From: an uncultured Odoribacter sp.
GTDB taxonomy: Bacteria > Bacteroidota > Bacteroidia > Bacteroidales > Marinifilaceae
Assembly: GCA_905193145.1 (NCBI GenBank)
Contig: CAJJNP010000057.1
Coordinates: 1 to 17,009 of the forward strand
Direction: 5' to 3'
DNA: 17,009 nt
The notes under the pieces are model-generated. The model worked only from the letters and a program-made list of their open reading frames with translations, was not told where the DNA came from and did no database searches. Position numbers and translations under genes: made by a program. Below are positions 1 to 7,202 of the stretch, one piece after another (the stretch's first letter is position 1; each line of letters begins with the position of its first letter).

Positions 1-950
1 ACTTGTAGTAGTTCACCACCTAATTCTGTCACTAGTTTGAAGTGATTAAGCAGATGGCGTTGTGTAGAGAGATTGATTCTGTCTGGATTTTCTGCAGGGG
101 TTTGTACATATAAGGCAAGAAATTCCGTGTCATAACGGGAGGCTAACCGGGCTGTGCGGCGTATTAGGTGGCGTGGAGTGTTTTCATTGCTGCTGATACA
201 CACTAAAAAGCGTTCCCGAAGTACTGTCTTATCGTTCGGTACTATTTCCATATTTACTTTTTTCTCAACGCGGAGGGCAACTTCTTTCAGTGCTAATTCC
301 CTTAGTTGAAGAATATTTTCTGTTTTAAAGAAATTATGGAGTGCGGTTTGTATTTTTTCTGTTTTGTAAATTTTACCGCTTTTTAGACGGTTGATGAGTT
401 CTTCGGCAGTTAGGTCTATATTGACCACTTCATCGGCTTCTTCCAAAACTTTGTCCGGAATGCGTTCTTTGACTTCAATACCGGCAATACCTTTGATTTC
501 TTCGTTTAGACTTTCGATATGCTGGATGTTGACTGCTGATACGACGTTGATGCCAGCATTAAGTAGTTCCATGACATCTTGCCAGCGCTTGGAATTGCGA
601 CTGCCATCTACGTTGGTGTGAGCTAATTCGTCTACAATAACTAATTCTGGGCGAATTTGCAAGATGGTATCTAAATCCATTTCTTCTAATTCTTTCCCTT
701 TATAGAAAATTTTTTTTCGGGGGATAACAGGTAACCCATCTAATAAGGCTTCAGTACCTGTTCGACCGTGGGTTTCTACATATCCTATTTGCACGTCAAT
801 CCCGTTTTCCAGCATCTCATGTGCTTCTTGGAGCATTCGATAAGTTTTACCTACACCGGCAATCATGCCGATGTAGATTTTGAAAACGCCTCTTTGAGAA
901 CGTTTGATGAGTTCTAGGAAATGTTGTGCGCTTGCTTCTCGCTTATTCAT
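1..950 (-). CDS. kdpD: KdpD, K+/turgor sensor protein, N-terminal part (cut by window edge)
   Basis: The frame is open from the ATG at 950 to the left edge: 316 codons, no stop. The translation begins MNKREASAQHFLELIKRSQR and is a KdpD N-terminal sensor domain. It has a P-loop GMIAGVGKT (residues 28-36), the conserved VETHGR segment near 58-63, and a Walker B-like stretch ending DELAHTN (107-113). The part after about residue 235 looks like the start of the universal-stress-protein domain that follows in KdpD. In the family this cytoplasmic region senses K+/ATP status and controls kdp expression. The gene starts 20 bases after the kdpC stop and is clearly the distal gene of the kdp operon. 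In many Bacteroidota KdpD is short and lacks the membrane and kinase parts; the window ends too early to tell. Identity is sure, full architecture unknown. Confidence 0.95.
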   Translation of the reverse strand, partial: MNKREASAQHFLELIKRSQRGVFKIYIGMIAGVGKTYRMLQEAHEMLENGIDVQIGYVETHGRTGTEALLDGLPVIPRKKIFYKGKELEEMDLDTILQIRPELVIVDELAHTNVDGSRNSKRWQDVMELLNAGINVVSAVNIQHIESLNEEIKGIAGIEVKERIPDKVLEEADEVVNIDLTAEELINRLKSGKIYKTEKIQTALHNFFKTENILQLRELALKEVALRVEKKVNMEIVPNDKTVLRERFLVCISSNENTPRHLIRRTARLASRYDTEFLALYVQTPAENPDRINLSTQRHLLNHFKLVTELGGELLQ

Positions 951-970
951 TGGTATGTTATTGTTGTTTA

Positions 971-1549
971 TTATTTTTCCTTGGCTTCTTCTAAAGCAAC
1001 ATTTAGTTTTAATACATTGATTTTTGCGGGTCCGAAAAGTCCACATAGGGGCTTTTCGATGTTTTTTTCTACGATAGCTTTTACTTCATCTTCTTGCATT
1101 CTGCGAGCTTGGGCTACCCGTTTGATTTGTACGTAAGCACAGGCTGGAGTAATATGGGGATCTAAACCGGAAGCACTAGCAGTTACCATTTCAGCAGGTA
1201 CTTCATTTCTTTTTAAATAAGGGTGATGTACTAAAAAAGTATCTATGCGAGCATTGACTTCGGCCAGATATTCTTCATTGGCAGGGCCTTTGTTGCTACC
1301 AGCAGAACTGGATGCATCATATCCGTCGCCGGCACAAGAGGGACGTCCCCAAAAGTAAATATCTTTGGTAAACTCCTGACCTATTTGATTGGCACCAACT
1401 ATTTTACCATGGAGGGTGATAGTTTCTGCATTACCATTTTTGCCTGGTGCTGCAAATTGAGCAAAAATCCAAAGAACAAGTATATAGCATACGGTCAATA
1501 CAACACAGAATGTAAGTGTAAGACGGATGGATTTTATTAAATTTTTCAT
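971..1549 (-). CDS. kdpC: KdpC, K+-transporting ATPase subunit C
   Basis: 192 residues, the usual KdpC length. KdpC is the single-span chaperone-like subunit of the KdpFABC pump and assists ATP binding by KdpB. One N-terminal membrane helix covers about residues 8-31; the rest would face the periplasm. Family motifs are FWGRPSCAGDGYDASSSAGS (66-85), SNKGPANEEY (85-94), SGLDPHITPACAYVQIKRVA (127-146) and INVLKLNVALEE near the C-terminus. The same frame is open to an ATG at 1603, but that start would overlap the end of kdpB by 29 bases and add a non-family N-terminus. The ATG at 1549, which places the membrane helix directly after MKNLIKS, is therefore preferred. It lies 25 bases after the kdpB stop and 20 bases before kdpD. 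Confidence 0.96.
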   Translation of the reverse strand: MKNLIKSIRLTLTFCVVLTVCYILVLWIFAQFAAPGKNGNAETITLHGKIVGANQIGQEFTKDIYFWGRPSCAGDGYDASSSAGSNKGPANEEYLAEVNARIDTFLVHHPYLKRNEVPAEMVTASASGLDPHITPACAYVQIKRVAQARRMQEDEVKAIVEKNIEKPLCGLFGPAKINVLKLNVALEEAKEK

Positions 1550-1574
1550 GATTATATTTGATTTTGAATGAGTA

Positions 1575-3608
1575 TTAAAAGAATAGTCCAATGAATAAAT
1601 CAATTAGTTTGATTCCGATGAACGGAGCAATTAGACCGCCAACACCATAGATTAATAAGTTGCGGCGCAGCAAAGCACTGGCTCCTATGGGCTTATAGGC
1701 TACACCTTTTAGTGCCAATGGAATTAGAATCGGAATGATGAGGGCGTTGAATATGATGGCTGAAAGAATTGCACTTTCCGGACTATGCAACCCCATGATG
1801 TTCAATGCGCTAAGTTGAGGAACGGAAACCATAAACAACGCCGGTATGATGGCGAAATATTTAGCAACGTCGTTGGCTATGGAGAAGGTGGTCAGTGTGC
1901 CACGTGTCATGAGTAATTGTTTACCTATTTCTACGATTTCAATCAGTTTGGTCGGGTCGTTATCCAAGTCAACCATATTACCTGCTTCTTTGGCTGCTTG
2001 TGTACCGCTGTTCATGGCAACGCCTACGTTAGCTTGTGCTAGAGCTGGAGCATCGTTGGTGCCATCACCCATCATGGCAACTAATTTACCGGCTGCTTGT
2101 TCTTTTTTGATGTAGTTCATCTTATCTTCCGGTTTGGCTTCTGCAATGAAATCATCTACTCCGGCTTTTTCTGTGATATATTTGGCTGTTAAAGGGTTGT
2201 CGCCTGTTACCATAACCGTTTTTACTCCCATTTTACGGAGGCGCTTGAATCGTTCTTCAATGCCGGGTTTGATGATATCTTGCAGTTCGATGATACCGGC
2301 AATTTTTTTATTTATACACACAACGAGCGGGGTTCCTCCTTTGCTACTAATGCGTTGGATCGTTTCTTCTGTTTCTTTTGGAAATTCATTGCCTGCTTCG
2401 GTGACTATGCTTCGAATAGCATCAAATGCTCCTTTGCGTATTTGAGTGCCGTCTTGCAAATCAATACCAGAACATTTGGTTTCTGCTGTGAATTTGATCA
2501 TGCGTGAACCGGTTGTATTTAATGAACGTATCCGTATGCCTTGTTCATGTCCCAATTCGATGATAGATTTTCCTTCGGGGGTGGCGTCTGATACAGAAGA
2601 GAGAAGACAGGCTTCAATAAAGGTGTGTTGGTCTAATCCTTTAACCGGATAAAAGGCAGTGGCTTTTCGATTACCAATGGTGATAGTGCCGGTTTTGTCC
2701 AATAGCAATGTATCGATGTCTCCAGCCGTTTCAACGGCTTTACCGGATTTGGTAATAACATTGGCACGTAGAGCCCGATCCATACCTGCGATACCAATAG
2801 CTGAAAGTAATCCACCGATGGTGGTCGGTATTAAGCATACGAACAAGGAGATGAAAGCTGCAATGGTAATGATAGTACCGGAATAGTCGGCCATAGGTTT
2901 TAAGGTGATGCATACAACAAGAAAAACCAATGTGAATACGGCAAGTAAAATGGTCAGTGCTATTTCGTTTGGGGTTTTTTGACGGCTTGCCCCTTCTACT
3001 AAGGAAATCATTTTGTCCAAAAAACTTTCGCCTGGCTGGCTTGTTACTACGACTTTAATATGGTCGGACAACACTTTTGTACCACCTGTTACGGAACTTT
3101 TGTCACCTCCGGCTTCACGAATGACGGGTGCTGATTCTCCGGTGATGGCACTTTCGTCGATTGAGGCTAATCCTTCGATGATTTCACCGTCTGCAGGAAT
3201 GATATCTCCAGCTTCACAGATGAATATATCTCCTTTTTTCAATTGTGAACTGTTGACGGTTTGTATGGTATCGTGGATGATGATTTTGGCTGGTGTTTCT
3301 TCACGAGTTTTGCGTAAACTGTCGGCTTGAGCTTTCCCTCTGGCTTCGGCAATAGCTTCGGCAAAATTGGCAAAAAGTAAGGTTACCAATAGAATGAAGA
3401 AAACTAGTAGATTGTAAGTAAAAGAACCCTGGGATGTATTGGTGGCAGAGTAAATAGTGACCAATAACATAATCAATGTAGAAACCTCTACTGTAAACAT
3501 AATGGGATTTTTAACCATTACTTTAGGATTCAATTTAATGAAAGACTGTTTCAAGCTGTCGGCAATTAATTCTTTTTGAAACAGGCTGTTATTTTGATTT
3601 GTTTTCAT
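1575..3608 (-). CDS. kdpB: KdpB, K+-transporting P-type ATPase catalytic subunit
   Basis: 677 residues, normal for KdpB. It hydrolyses ATP to drive K+ uptake through KdpA in the inner membrane. Visible in order: N-terminal helices from about 35, with the actuator-domain loop TGES (156-159; the family's regulatory serine is S159); the phosphorylation motif DKTGTIT with Asp304; the nucleotide-binding KGAF (392-395); [11 protein letters not shown] (468-478); the hinge [10 protein letters not shown] (514-523); and C-terminal helices. Asp580 and Lys583 in NDVAKYF match the charged pair of KdpB transmembrane helix 5 that couples ATP hydrolysis to transport. All key residues are present, so the enzyme should be active. 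It starts 38 bases after the kdpA stop; the start [20 protein letters not shown] is family-like. Confidence 0.98.
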   Translation of the reverse strand: MKTNQNNSLFQKELIADSLKQSFIKLNPKVMVKNPIMFTVEVSTLIMLLVTIYSATNTSQGSFTYNLLVFFILLVTLLFANFAEAIAEARGKAQADSLRKTREETPAKIIIHDTIQTVNSSQLKKGDIFICEAGDIIPADGEIIEGLASIDESAITGESAPVIREAGGDKSSVTGGTKVLSDHIKVVVTSQPGESFLDKMISLVEGASRQKTPNEIALTILLAVFTLVFLVVCITLKPMADYSGTIITIAAFISLFVCLIPTTIGGLLSAIGIAGMDRALRANVITKSGKAVETAGDIDTLLLDKTGTITIGNRKATAFYPVKGLDQHTFIEACLLSSVSDATPEGKSIIELGHEQGIRIRSLNTTGSRMIKFTAETKCSGIDLQDGTQIRKGAFDAIRSIVTEAGNEFPKETEETIQRISSKGGTPLVVCINKKIAGIIELQDIIKPGIEERFKRLRKMGVKTVMVTGDNPLTAKYITEKAGVDDFIAEAKPEDKMNYIKKEQAAGKLVAMMGDGTNDAPALAQANVGVAMNSGTQAAKEAGNMVDLDNDPTKLIEIVEIGKQLLMTRGTLTTFSIANDVAKYFAIIPALFMVSVPQLSALNIMGLHSPESAILSAIIFNALIIPILIPLALKGVAYKPIGASALLRRNLLIYGVGGLIAPFIGIKLIDLFIGLFF

Positions 3609-3646
3609 AAACAGAAAATCTTTATGTTCTACAATTTATTTATAAT

Positions 3647-5353
3647 TTATAGACTAAAGTGTTCGGCAATAGTGCTGAGTGCTTGTGCAGGGAAGAAGGA
3701 TAAAGCGGCAACAATGAAGATGACTGCAAAGGTCATAATGGCAAAGGTGACAGTGTCTGTCTTTAGTGTGCCGGCACTTTCCGGGATGTATTTTTTCTGA
3801 GCTAACAGACCAGCAATGGCAACTTGTCCGATGATAGGTATGAATCTGCTTAATATCAATACAATTCCACAAGAAACATTCCAAAACCATGTATTATCGC
3901 CTAATCCTTCAAAGCCAGAACCATTGTTAGCAGCACAAGAGGTGAATTCGTAAAGGATTTCACTTAAGCCATGAAATCCAGGATTGTTTAGCCAGCCTCC
4001 TTCTTGTTTGACAAATTCTGGTGCATGTATATACAGATAAGCGGCTAAAGCGGTGCCAACCAAAATAACAAATGGGTGTAGCAGTGCAACGATGGAGGCA
4101 ATTTTCATTTCTCGAGCTTCAACTTTGTGACACATGAATTCGGGGGTGCGTCCCACCATTAATCCACTGATAAATACAGCTATGATGATAAAAGTGAAAT
4201 AGTTCATCCAGCCTACTCCGACACCGCCAAACCAAGTGTTAATTTGCATGTTTAGCATTTCTATCATGCCGGATAGTGGCATGGTTGAGTCGTGCATTCC
4301 GTTGACTGAACCATTAGAGGTGACGGTGGTGACGATGCTCCATAAGCCGGTGGCTCCTGCTCCCAAGCGGATTTCTTTTCCTTCCATAGCACCATTGTCT
4401 TGTGTTATTCCCATGGCATCAATTTTAGGATTACCACCCATTTCCTGAGAAACATTGATTCCCACTCCAATTAAAAAAGCAACTAGCATGACACCGAAGA
4501 TGCTATAACCTAATTTTTTGCGATTTACATAAAAACCGAAAGCAAAGACCATTGCCATGGGAATTAGTATGATGGAGCAACATTCTATGATATTTGTCAG
4601 ATAAGTTGGGTTTTCCAAGGGATGTGAAGCATTGACACCAAAATAACCACCGCCATTTGTTCCTAATTGTTTGATGGGTACGATTGCTGCTGCAGGACCT
4701 TGAGAAATTGTTTGTGTGTTGCCTTCCAATGTAGTAATTTCCATCTTACCATCAAATCCCATGGGGGTACCCTGAAGAATCAAGATGAAACCGACAATTA
4801 AAGAAAGAGGTAATAAAATACGGGTACAGCTTAGAACGAGAAAATTCCAAAAATTGCCAATTGTTTGGGTTGTTTTTTCTCCTAATGCTTTCATGATTCC
4901 AGCCATGGCTGCCATGCCTGTTGCAGCTGTGATAAATTGGAAGAGCATGATGACAAAGAGTTGGGTGAAGTAGGTTAATCCGCTTTCTCCGCTATAATGC
5001 TGCAAGTTGCAGTTTACCATGAAGCTGATGCAAGTGTTGAATGCTTGATGGGCACTTTGATTTAAGTTGTTGTCTGGATTAAGAGGAAGATAATTCTGGC
5101 AAGTTAACAGAATCATGCCCCATATAAACCATACAAAGTTAACCATTAATAGGGCTTTTAAGAATTGTTTCCAATTCATTTCTTCGTCAGGTTGAATTCC
5201 TGATAATCGGAATATGAATCGTTCCAAGGGTTTCATAAAGTCACTCCATACTTTTTGGCCTTTATAAACCTTGGCTATGTATTTGCCAAGTGGGTAGCTA
5301 AGTGCTACTACTAAAATGATTTGTGCTATTACACCTATAATTTCAGTATTCAT
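3647..5353 (-). CDS. kdpA: KdpA, K+-transporting ATPase channel subunit
   Basis: 568 residues, very close to family length (E. coli about 557). This polytopic membrane protein binds and translocates K+. It shows about ten hydrophobic segments and the four pore-loop regions of the K+ transporter superfamily: loop 1 at MVNCNLQHYSGE (112-123), loop 2 at GTNGGGYFGVNASHPLENP (231-249), loop 3 at TTVTSNGSVNGMHD (342-355) and loop 4 at CAANNGSGFEGL (473-484). Loop 1 differs from the TNTNWQ form I know from E. coli, while the asparagines and the glutamine are kept. The ATG at 5353 lies 14 bases after the kdpF stop, consistent with one transcript with kdpF and kdpB. Confidence 0.98.
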   Translation of the reverse strand: MNTEIIGVIAQIILVVALSYPLGKYIAKVYKGQKVWSDFMKPLERFIFRLSGIQPDEEMNWKQFLKALLMVNFVWFIWGMILLTCQNYLPLNPDNNLNQSAHQAFNTCISFMVNCNLQHYSGESGLTYFTQLFVIMLFQFITAATGMAAMAGIMKALGEKTTQTIGNFWNFLVLSCTRILLPLSLIVGFILILQGTPMGFDGKMEITTLEGNTQTISQGPAAAIVPIKQLGTNGGGYFGVNASHPLENPTYLTNIIECCSIILIPMAMVFAFGFYVNRKKLGYSIFGVMLVAFLIGVGINVSQEMGGNPKIDAMGITQDNGAMEGKEIRLGAGATGLWSIVTTVTSNGSVNGMHDSTMPLSGMIEMLNMQINTWFGGVGVGWMNYFTFIIIAVFISGLMVGRTPEFMCHKVEAREMKIASIVALLHPFVILVGTALAAYLYIHAPEFVKQEGGWLNNPGFHGLSEILYEFTSCAANNGSGFEGLGDNTWFWNVSCGIVLILSRFIPIIGQVAIAGLLAQKKYIPESAGTLKTDTVTFAIMTFAVIFIVAALSFFPAQALSTIAEHFSL

Positions 5354-5367
5354 GTTTTTTTTCTTTT

Positions 5368-5448
5368 TTAAAATTTCTCGGGTTTAACCAAGACATACAT
5401 TAAATAACCAAATAGAATCAGACAGATAATGAATAGAGCTGTGTACAT
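5368..5448 (-). CDS. kdpF: KdpF, small stabilising subunit of the Kdp pump
   Basis: A 26-codon frame directly upstream of kdpA (14-base gap), too short for most gene finders. The peptide starts MYTALFIICLILFG, is almost entirely one transmembrane helix, and ends YLMYVLVKPEKF. The hydrophobic helix followed by Y-x-x-x-L-hydrophobic-K/R-P-E-x-F is the KdpF signature. In the family it is a lipid-like stabiliser in the membrane part of KdpFABC. It starts 11 bases after the stop of the 32-codon frame upstream. Position, length and C-terminal motif agree, so the call is firm although the peptide is tiny. Confidence 0.9.
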   Translation of the reverse strand: MYTALFIICLILFGYLMYVLVKPEKF

Positions 5449-5459
5449 AATTATCTTTT

Positions 5460-5558
5460 TTAAATGTTTTCAAACCAATCAATGCATTTCATGAATATCC
5501 AAAAACAGGCAACTCCTAAGAGTATGCAAATTACAAATCCAATACTTAACAATTCCAT
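5460..5558 (-). CDS. 32-residue single-span membrane peptide heading the kdp operon
   Basis: A 32-codon ATG-to-TAA frame sits between the predicted kdp promoter and kdpF. The peptide has a short N-terminus (MELLS), a hydrophobic helix from about residues 5 to 25, and a charged amphipathic tail KCIDWFENI. It is not KdpF, which follows 11 bases later with its own motif. From memory, comparable unnamed tiny membrane proteins occur just upstream of kdpF in other bacteria, sometimes carrying misleading 'potassium transporter ATPase' names; I could not check this. Its place as first gene after the promoter suggests an extra Kdp accessory peptide. Alternatively it is a translated leader that couples to kdpF. 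Coding status is likely, function unknown. Confidence 0.62.
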   Translation of the reverse strand: MELLSIGFVICILLGVACFWIFMKCIDWFENI

Positions 5559-5610
5559 TTTTTCTTGTTTTATTTGTGATACTTATTTATACTAAACTGT
5601 TTATTATATT

Positions 5611-5626
5611 GGCAATGGGTATGCCA
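5611..5626 (-). promoter_or_regulatory. Sigma-54 (-24/-12) promoter of the kdp operon
   Basis: The minus strand reads TGGCATACCCATTGCC. Against the RpoN consensus TGGCACGNNNNTTGCW it keeps TGGCA and TTGC with exact spacing: the -24 GG lies at 5625-5624 and the -12 GC at 5613-5612. Transcription would start near 5600, 42 bases before the first ATG of the operon. No TAnnTTTG housekeeping element occurs on this strand between the upstream terminator and that ATG. The gene just upstream encodes a GAFTGA-bearing sigma-54 activator. Caveat: with the next base the site is also a dyad, TGGCA-N7-TGCCA, so an operator is an alternative reading. Confidence 0.72.
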
Positions 5627-5696
5627 TAATGTGTGGAATGAATGAAATGCTTTGAATGATAGTCGAATAGGATTTTTATTAATAGGGCAAAAAAAG

Positions 5697-5725
5697 AAGG
5701 ACCTTCTCATTTTGAGAAGGTCCTT
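5697..5725 (-). terminator. Rho-independent terminator of the response-regulator gene
   Basis: A perfect 12-bp stem (AAGGACCTTCTC, 5697-5708, with GAGAAGGTCCTT, 5714-5725) closes a 5-base loop. On the minus strand it is followed by a run of seven T (5689-5696 region). It lies 22 bases beyond the regulator stop codon and upstream of the kdp promoter, so the regulator and kdp are separate transcription units. Confidence 0.9.
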
Positions 5726-5747
5726 TTATCATTTTGAGATAATAGAT

Positions 5748-7076
5748 TTAAATATGATAGGTTTCTATTTTTCGATAGAGGGTAGCTAAACCTATTTTTA
5801 AGAGTCGTGCTGCTTCTGTTTTGTTGCCATGGGTATATTGTAAAACTTTCATGATGTGCTTACGTTCGATGACAGATAATTCAAATTCGTTACTTTCATT
5901 TGTGTTTTGAAAGTGGTTGTGTTGCAATTCGACTGGTAAATCTTGCAGAGTTACTATATTGTCACATACAATGGCACTGCGCTCCATGATATTTCTGAGT
6001 TCTCGAATATTACCTTTCCATTCGGCTTGTTGCAAGGCTGTGAGTACTTCGGGGGTTATTCCGGAGATGTTTTTATTTAATTTTTTGGCAAATTGCTGGA
6101 GAAATGTTTGAGCCAATATTTCGATGTCTTCTTTACGTTCCCGTAATGGAGGAAGTTGGATTTGAAAAACTGACAACCGGAAATAGAGGTCTTCTCTAAA
6201 ATTGCCTTTTTCAATCTCACTTTTCAAGTCTCGGTTGGTGGCTGCGATGATGCGGACATTTATTTTGGTGCATTTTGTATCTCCTACTTTGATGAATTCA
6301 CTTGATTCCAGAACACGTAATAATTTAGCTTGTAGGCTAAATTCCATTTCTCCAATTTCGTCCAGAAAAATAGTTCCGCCATGAGCTTCTTCGAATAGTC
6401 CTTTTTTATCTTTTAAAGCACCTGTAAAGGCTCCGGCTTTGTGTCCGAATAATTCGCTTTCCAATAATTCTTTACTGAAAGCAGAACAGTTAAGTGCAAT
6501 GAACGGTTTGTCTTTTCGGGGACTGGCCTGATGGATGGATTGGGCAAATACTTCTTTGCCGGTACCGGTTTCGCCTGTTAGTAAAACGCAGGCATCTGTC
6601 GCTGCCACTTTTTGAGCCATGTGTACTACTTCTTGTAAGCAAGCAGATTTTCCTGTAATAGCAGAAAAGATAAGGGTATTGGGTTGTGGTGTTATCTGTT
6701 CTGAATGATGTGGTTTCTGTTCAGTCATGGCTCTACTGACTAAGGGGATGATTTTTCGGTTGTCATCACCTTTAACAATATAGTCAAAAGCACCATTTTT
6801 AATGGCTTGTACACCATCAGGAATATTTCCGTGTGCTGTAAGTAAGATGATATTAGCTTGTGGGGCAATTTTTTTTAGTTCCGGAACCATGATGACTCCA
6901 TTTCCATCAGGTAGAAAAACATCGCATAAAATGACTTGCACTTCGTGCTTTTTGAGCATCTCTAATCCGCTGGCTCTGTCTTTAGCTTGAAAAACTTCAT
7001 ATCCTTCAAGTTCAAGTATTCTGCTTAACAGCATTCTAATGGTCTGTTCGTCATCAATAATCAGTATTGTATCCAT
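5748..7076 (-). CDS. NtrC-family sigma-54-dependent response regulator, probable kdp activator
   Basis: 442 residues in the standard three-domain order. The receiver domain (about 1-120) has the acidic pair Asp8/Asp9, phospho-acceptor Asp52, Thr80 and Lys102. The AAA+ domain (about 138-370) has Walker A GETGTGKE (168-175), the sigma-54 contact loop GAFTGA (215-220), Walker B GGTIFLDE (233-240), arginine-finger candidates around 294-300 and sensor II GNIREL (356-361). A Fis-type helix-turn-helix, GNKTEAARLLKIGLATLYRK (417-436), ends the protein. When phosphorylated, such proteins oligomerise, bind upstream DNA and remodel RNA polymerase-RpoN. No histidine kinase lies next to it in the window. 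It ends just upstream of a sigma-54 promoter that reads into kdp, so it is inferred to control Kdp in place of KdpE. The ATG at 7076 gives a complete receiver domain. Family certain, target inferred. Confidence 0.95.
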   Translation of the reverse strand: MDTILIIDDEQTIRMLLSRILELEGYEVFQAKDRASGLEMLKKHEVQVILCDVFLPDGNGVIMVPELKKIAPQANIILLTAHGNIPDGVQAIKNGAFDYIVKGDDNRKIIPLVSRAMTEQKPHHSEQITPQPNTLIFSAITGKSACLQEVVHMAQKVAATDACVLLTGETGTGKEVFAQSIHQASPRKDKPFIALNCSAFSKELLESELFGHKAGAFTGALKDKKGLFEEAHGGTIFLDEIGEMEFSLQAKLLRVLESSEFIKVGDTKCTKINVRIIAATNRDLKSEIEKGNFREDLYFRLSVFQIQLPPLRERKEDIEILAQTFLQQFAKKLNKNISGITPEVLTALQQAEWKGNIRELRNIMERSAIVCDNIVTLQDLPVELQHNHFQNTNESNEFELSVIERKHIMKVLQYTHGNKTEAARLLKIGLATLYRKIETYHI

Positions 7077-7102
7077 GGATTATTTGCCTTATAAATTCTG
7101 TA

Positions 7103-7110
7103 CAAATTTA
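7103..7110 (-). promoter_or_regulatory. Bacteroidota -7 box for the response-regulator gene
   Basis: The minus strand reads TAAATTTG, an exact TAnnTTTG match, with a T-rich segment about 19 bases upstream in place of a clear -33 TTTG. Transcription would start about 20 bases before the ATG at 7076. The regulator thus appears to use the housekeeping sigma factor, unlike its neighbour kdp. Confidence 0.5.
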
Positions 7111-7202
7111 TTGATAAATTTTGGTGATAAAAACATGTTGGAATATGAATATTAAGGTATGGTTATTGATATATGAATTTTATTATTTACAATATCGCCG
7201 TT

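Noticed and set aside
1550..1603. Longer kdpC frame beginning at 1603
   Set aside because: It overlaps the end of kdpB and adds 18 residues unlike KdpC; the ATG at 1549 places the membrane helix correctly.
5640..5690. Repeated CATTC/CATTT and CCTATT words upstream of the kdp promoter as activator-binding sites
   Set aside because: The words are short, irregularly spaced and not dyadic; no convincing enhancer could be defined by eye.
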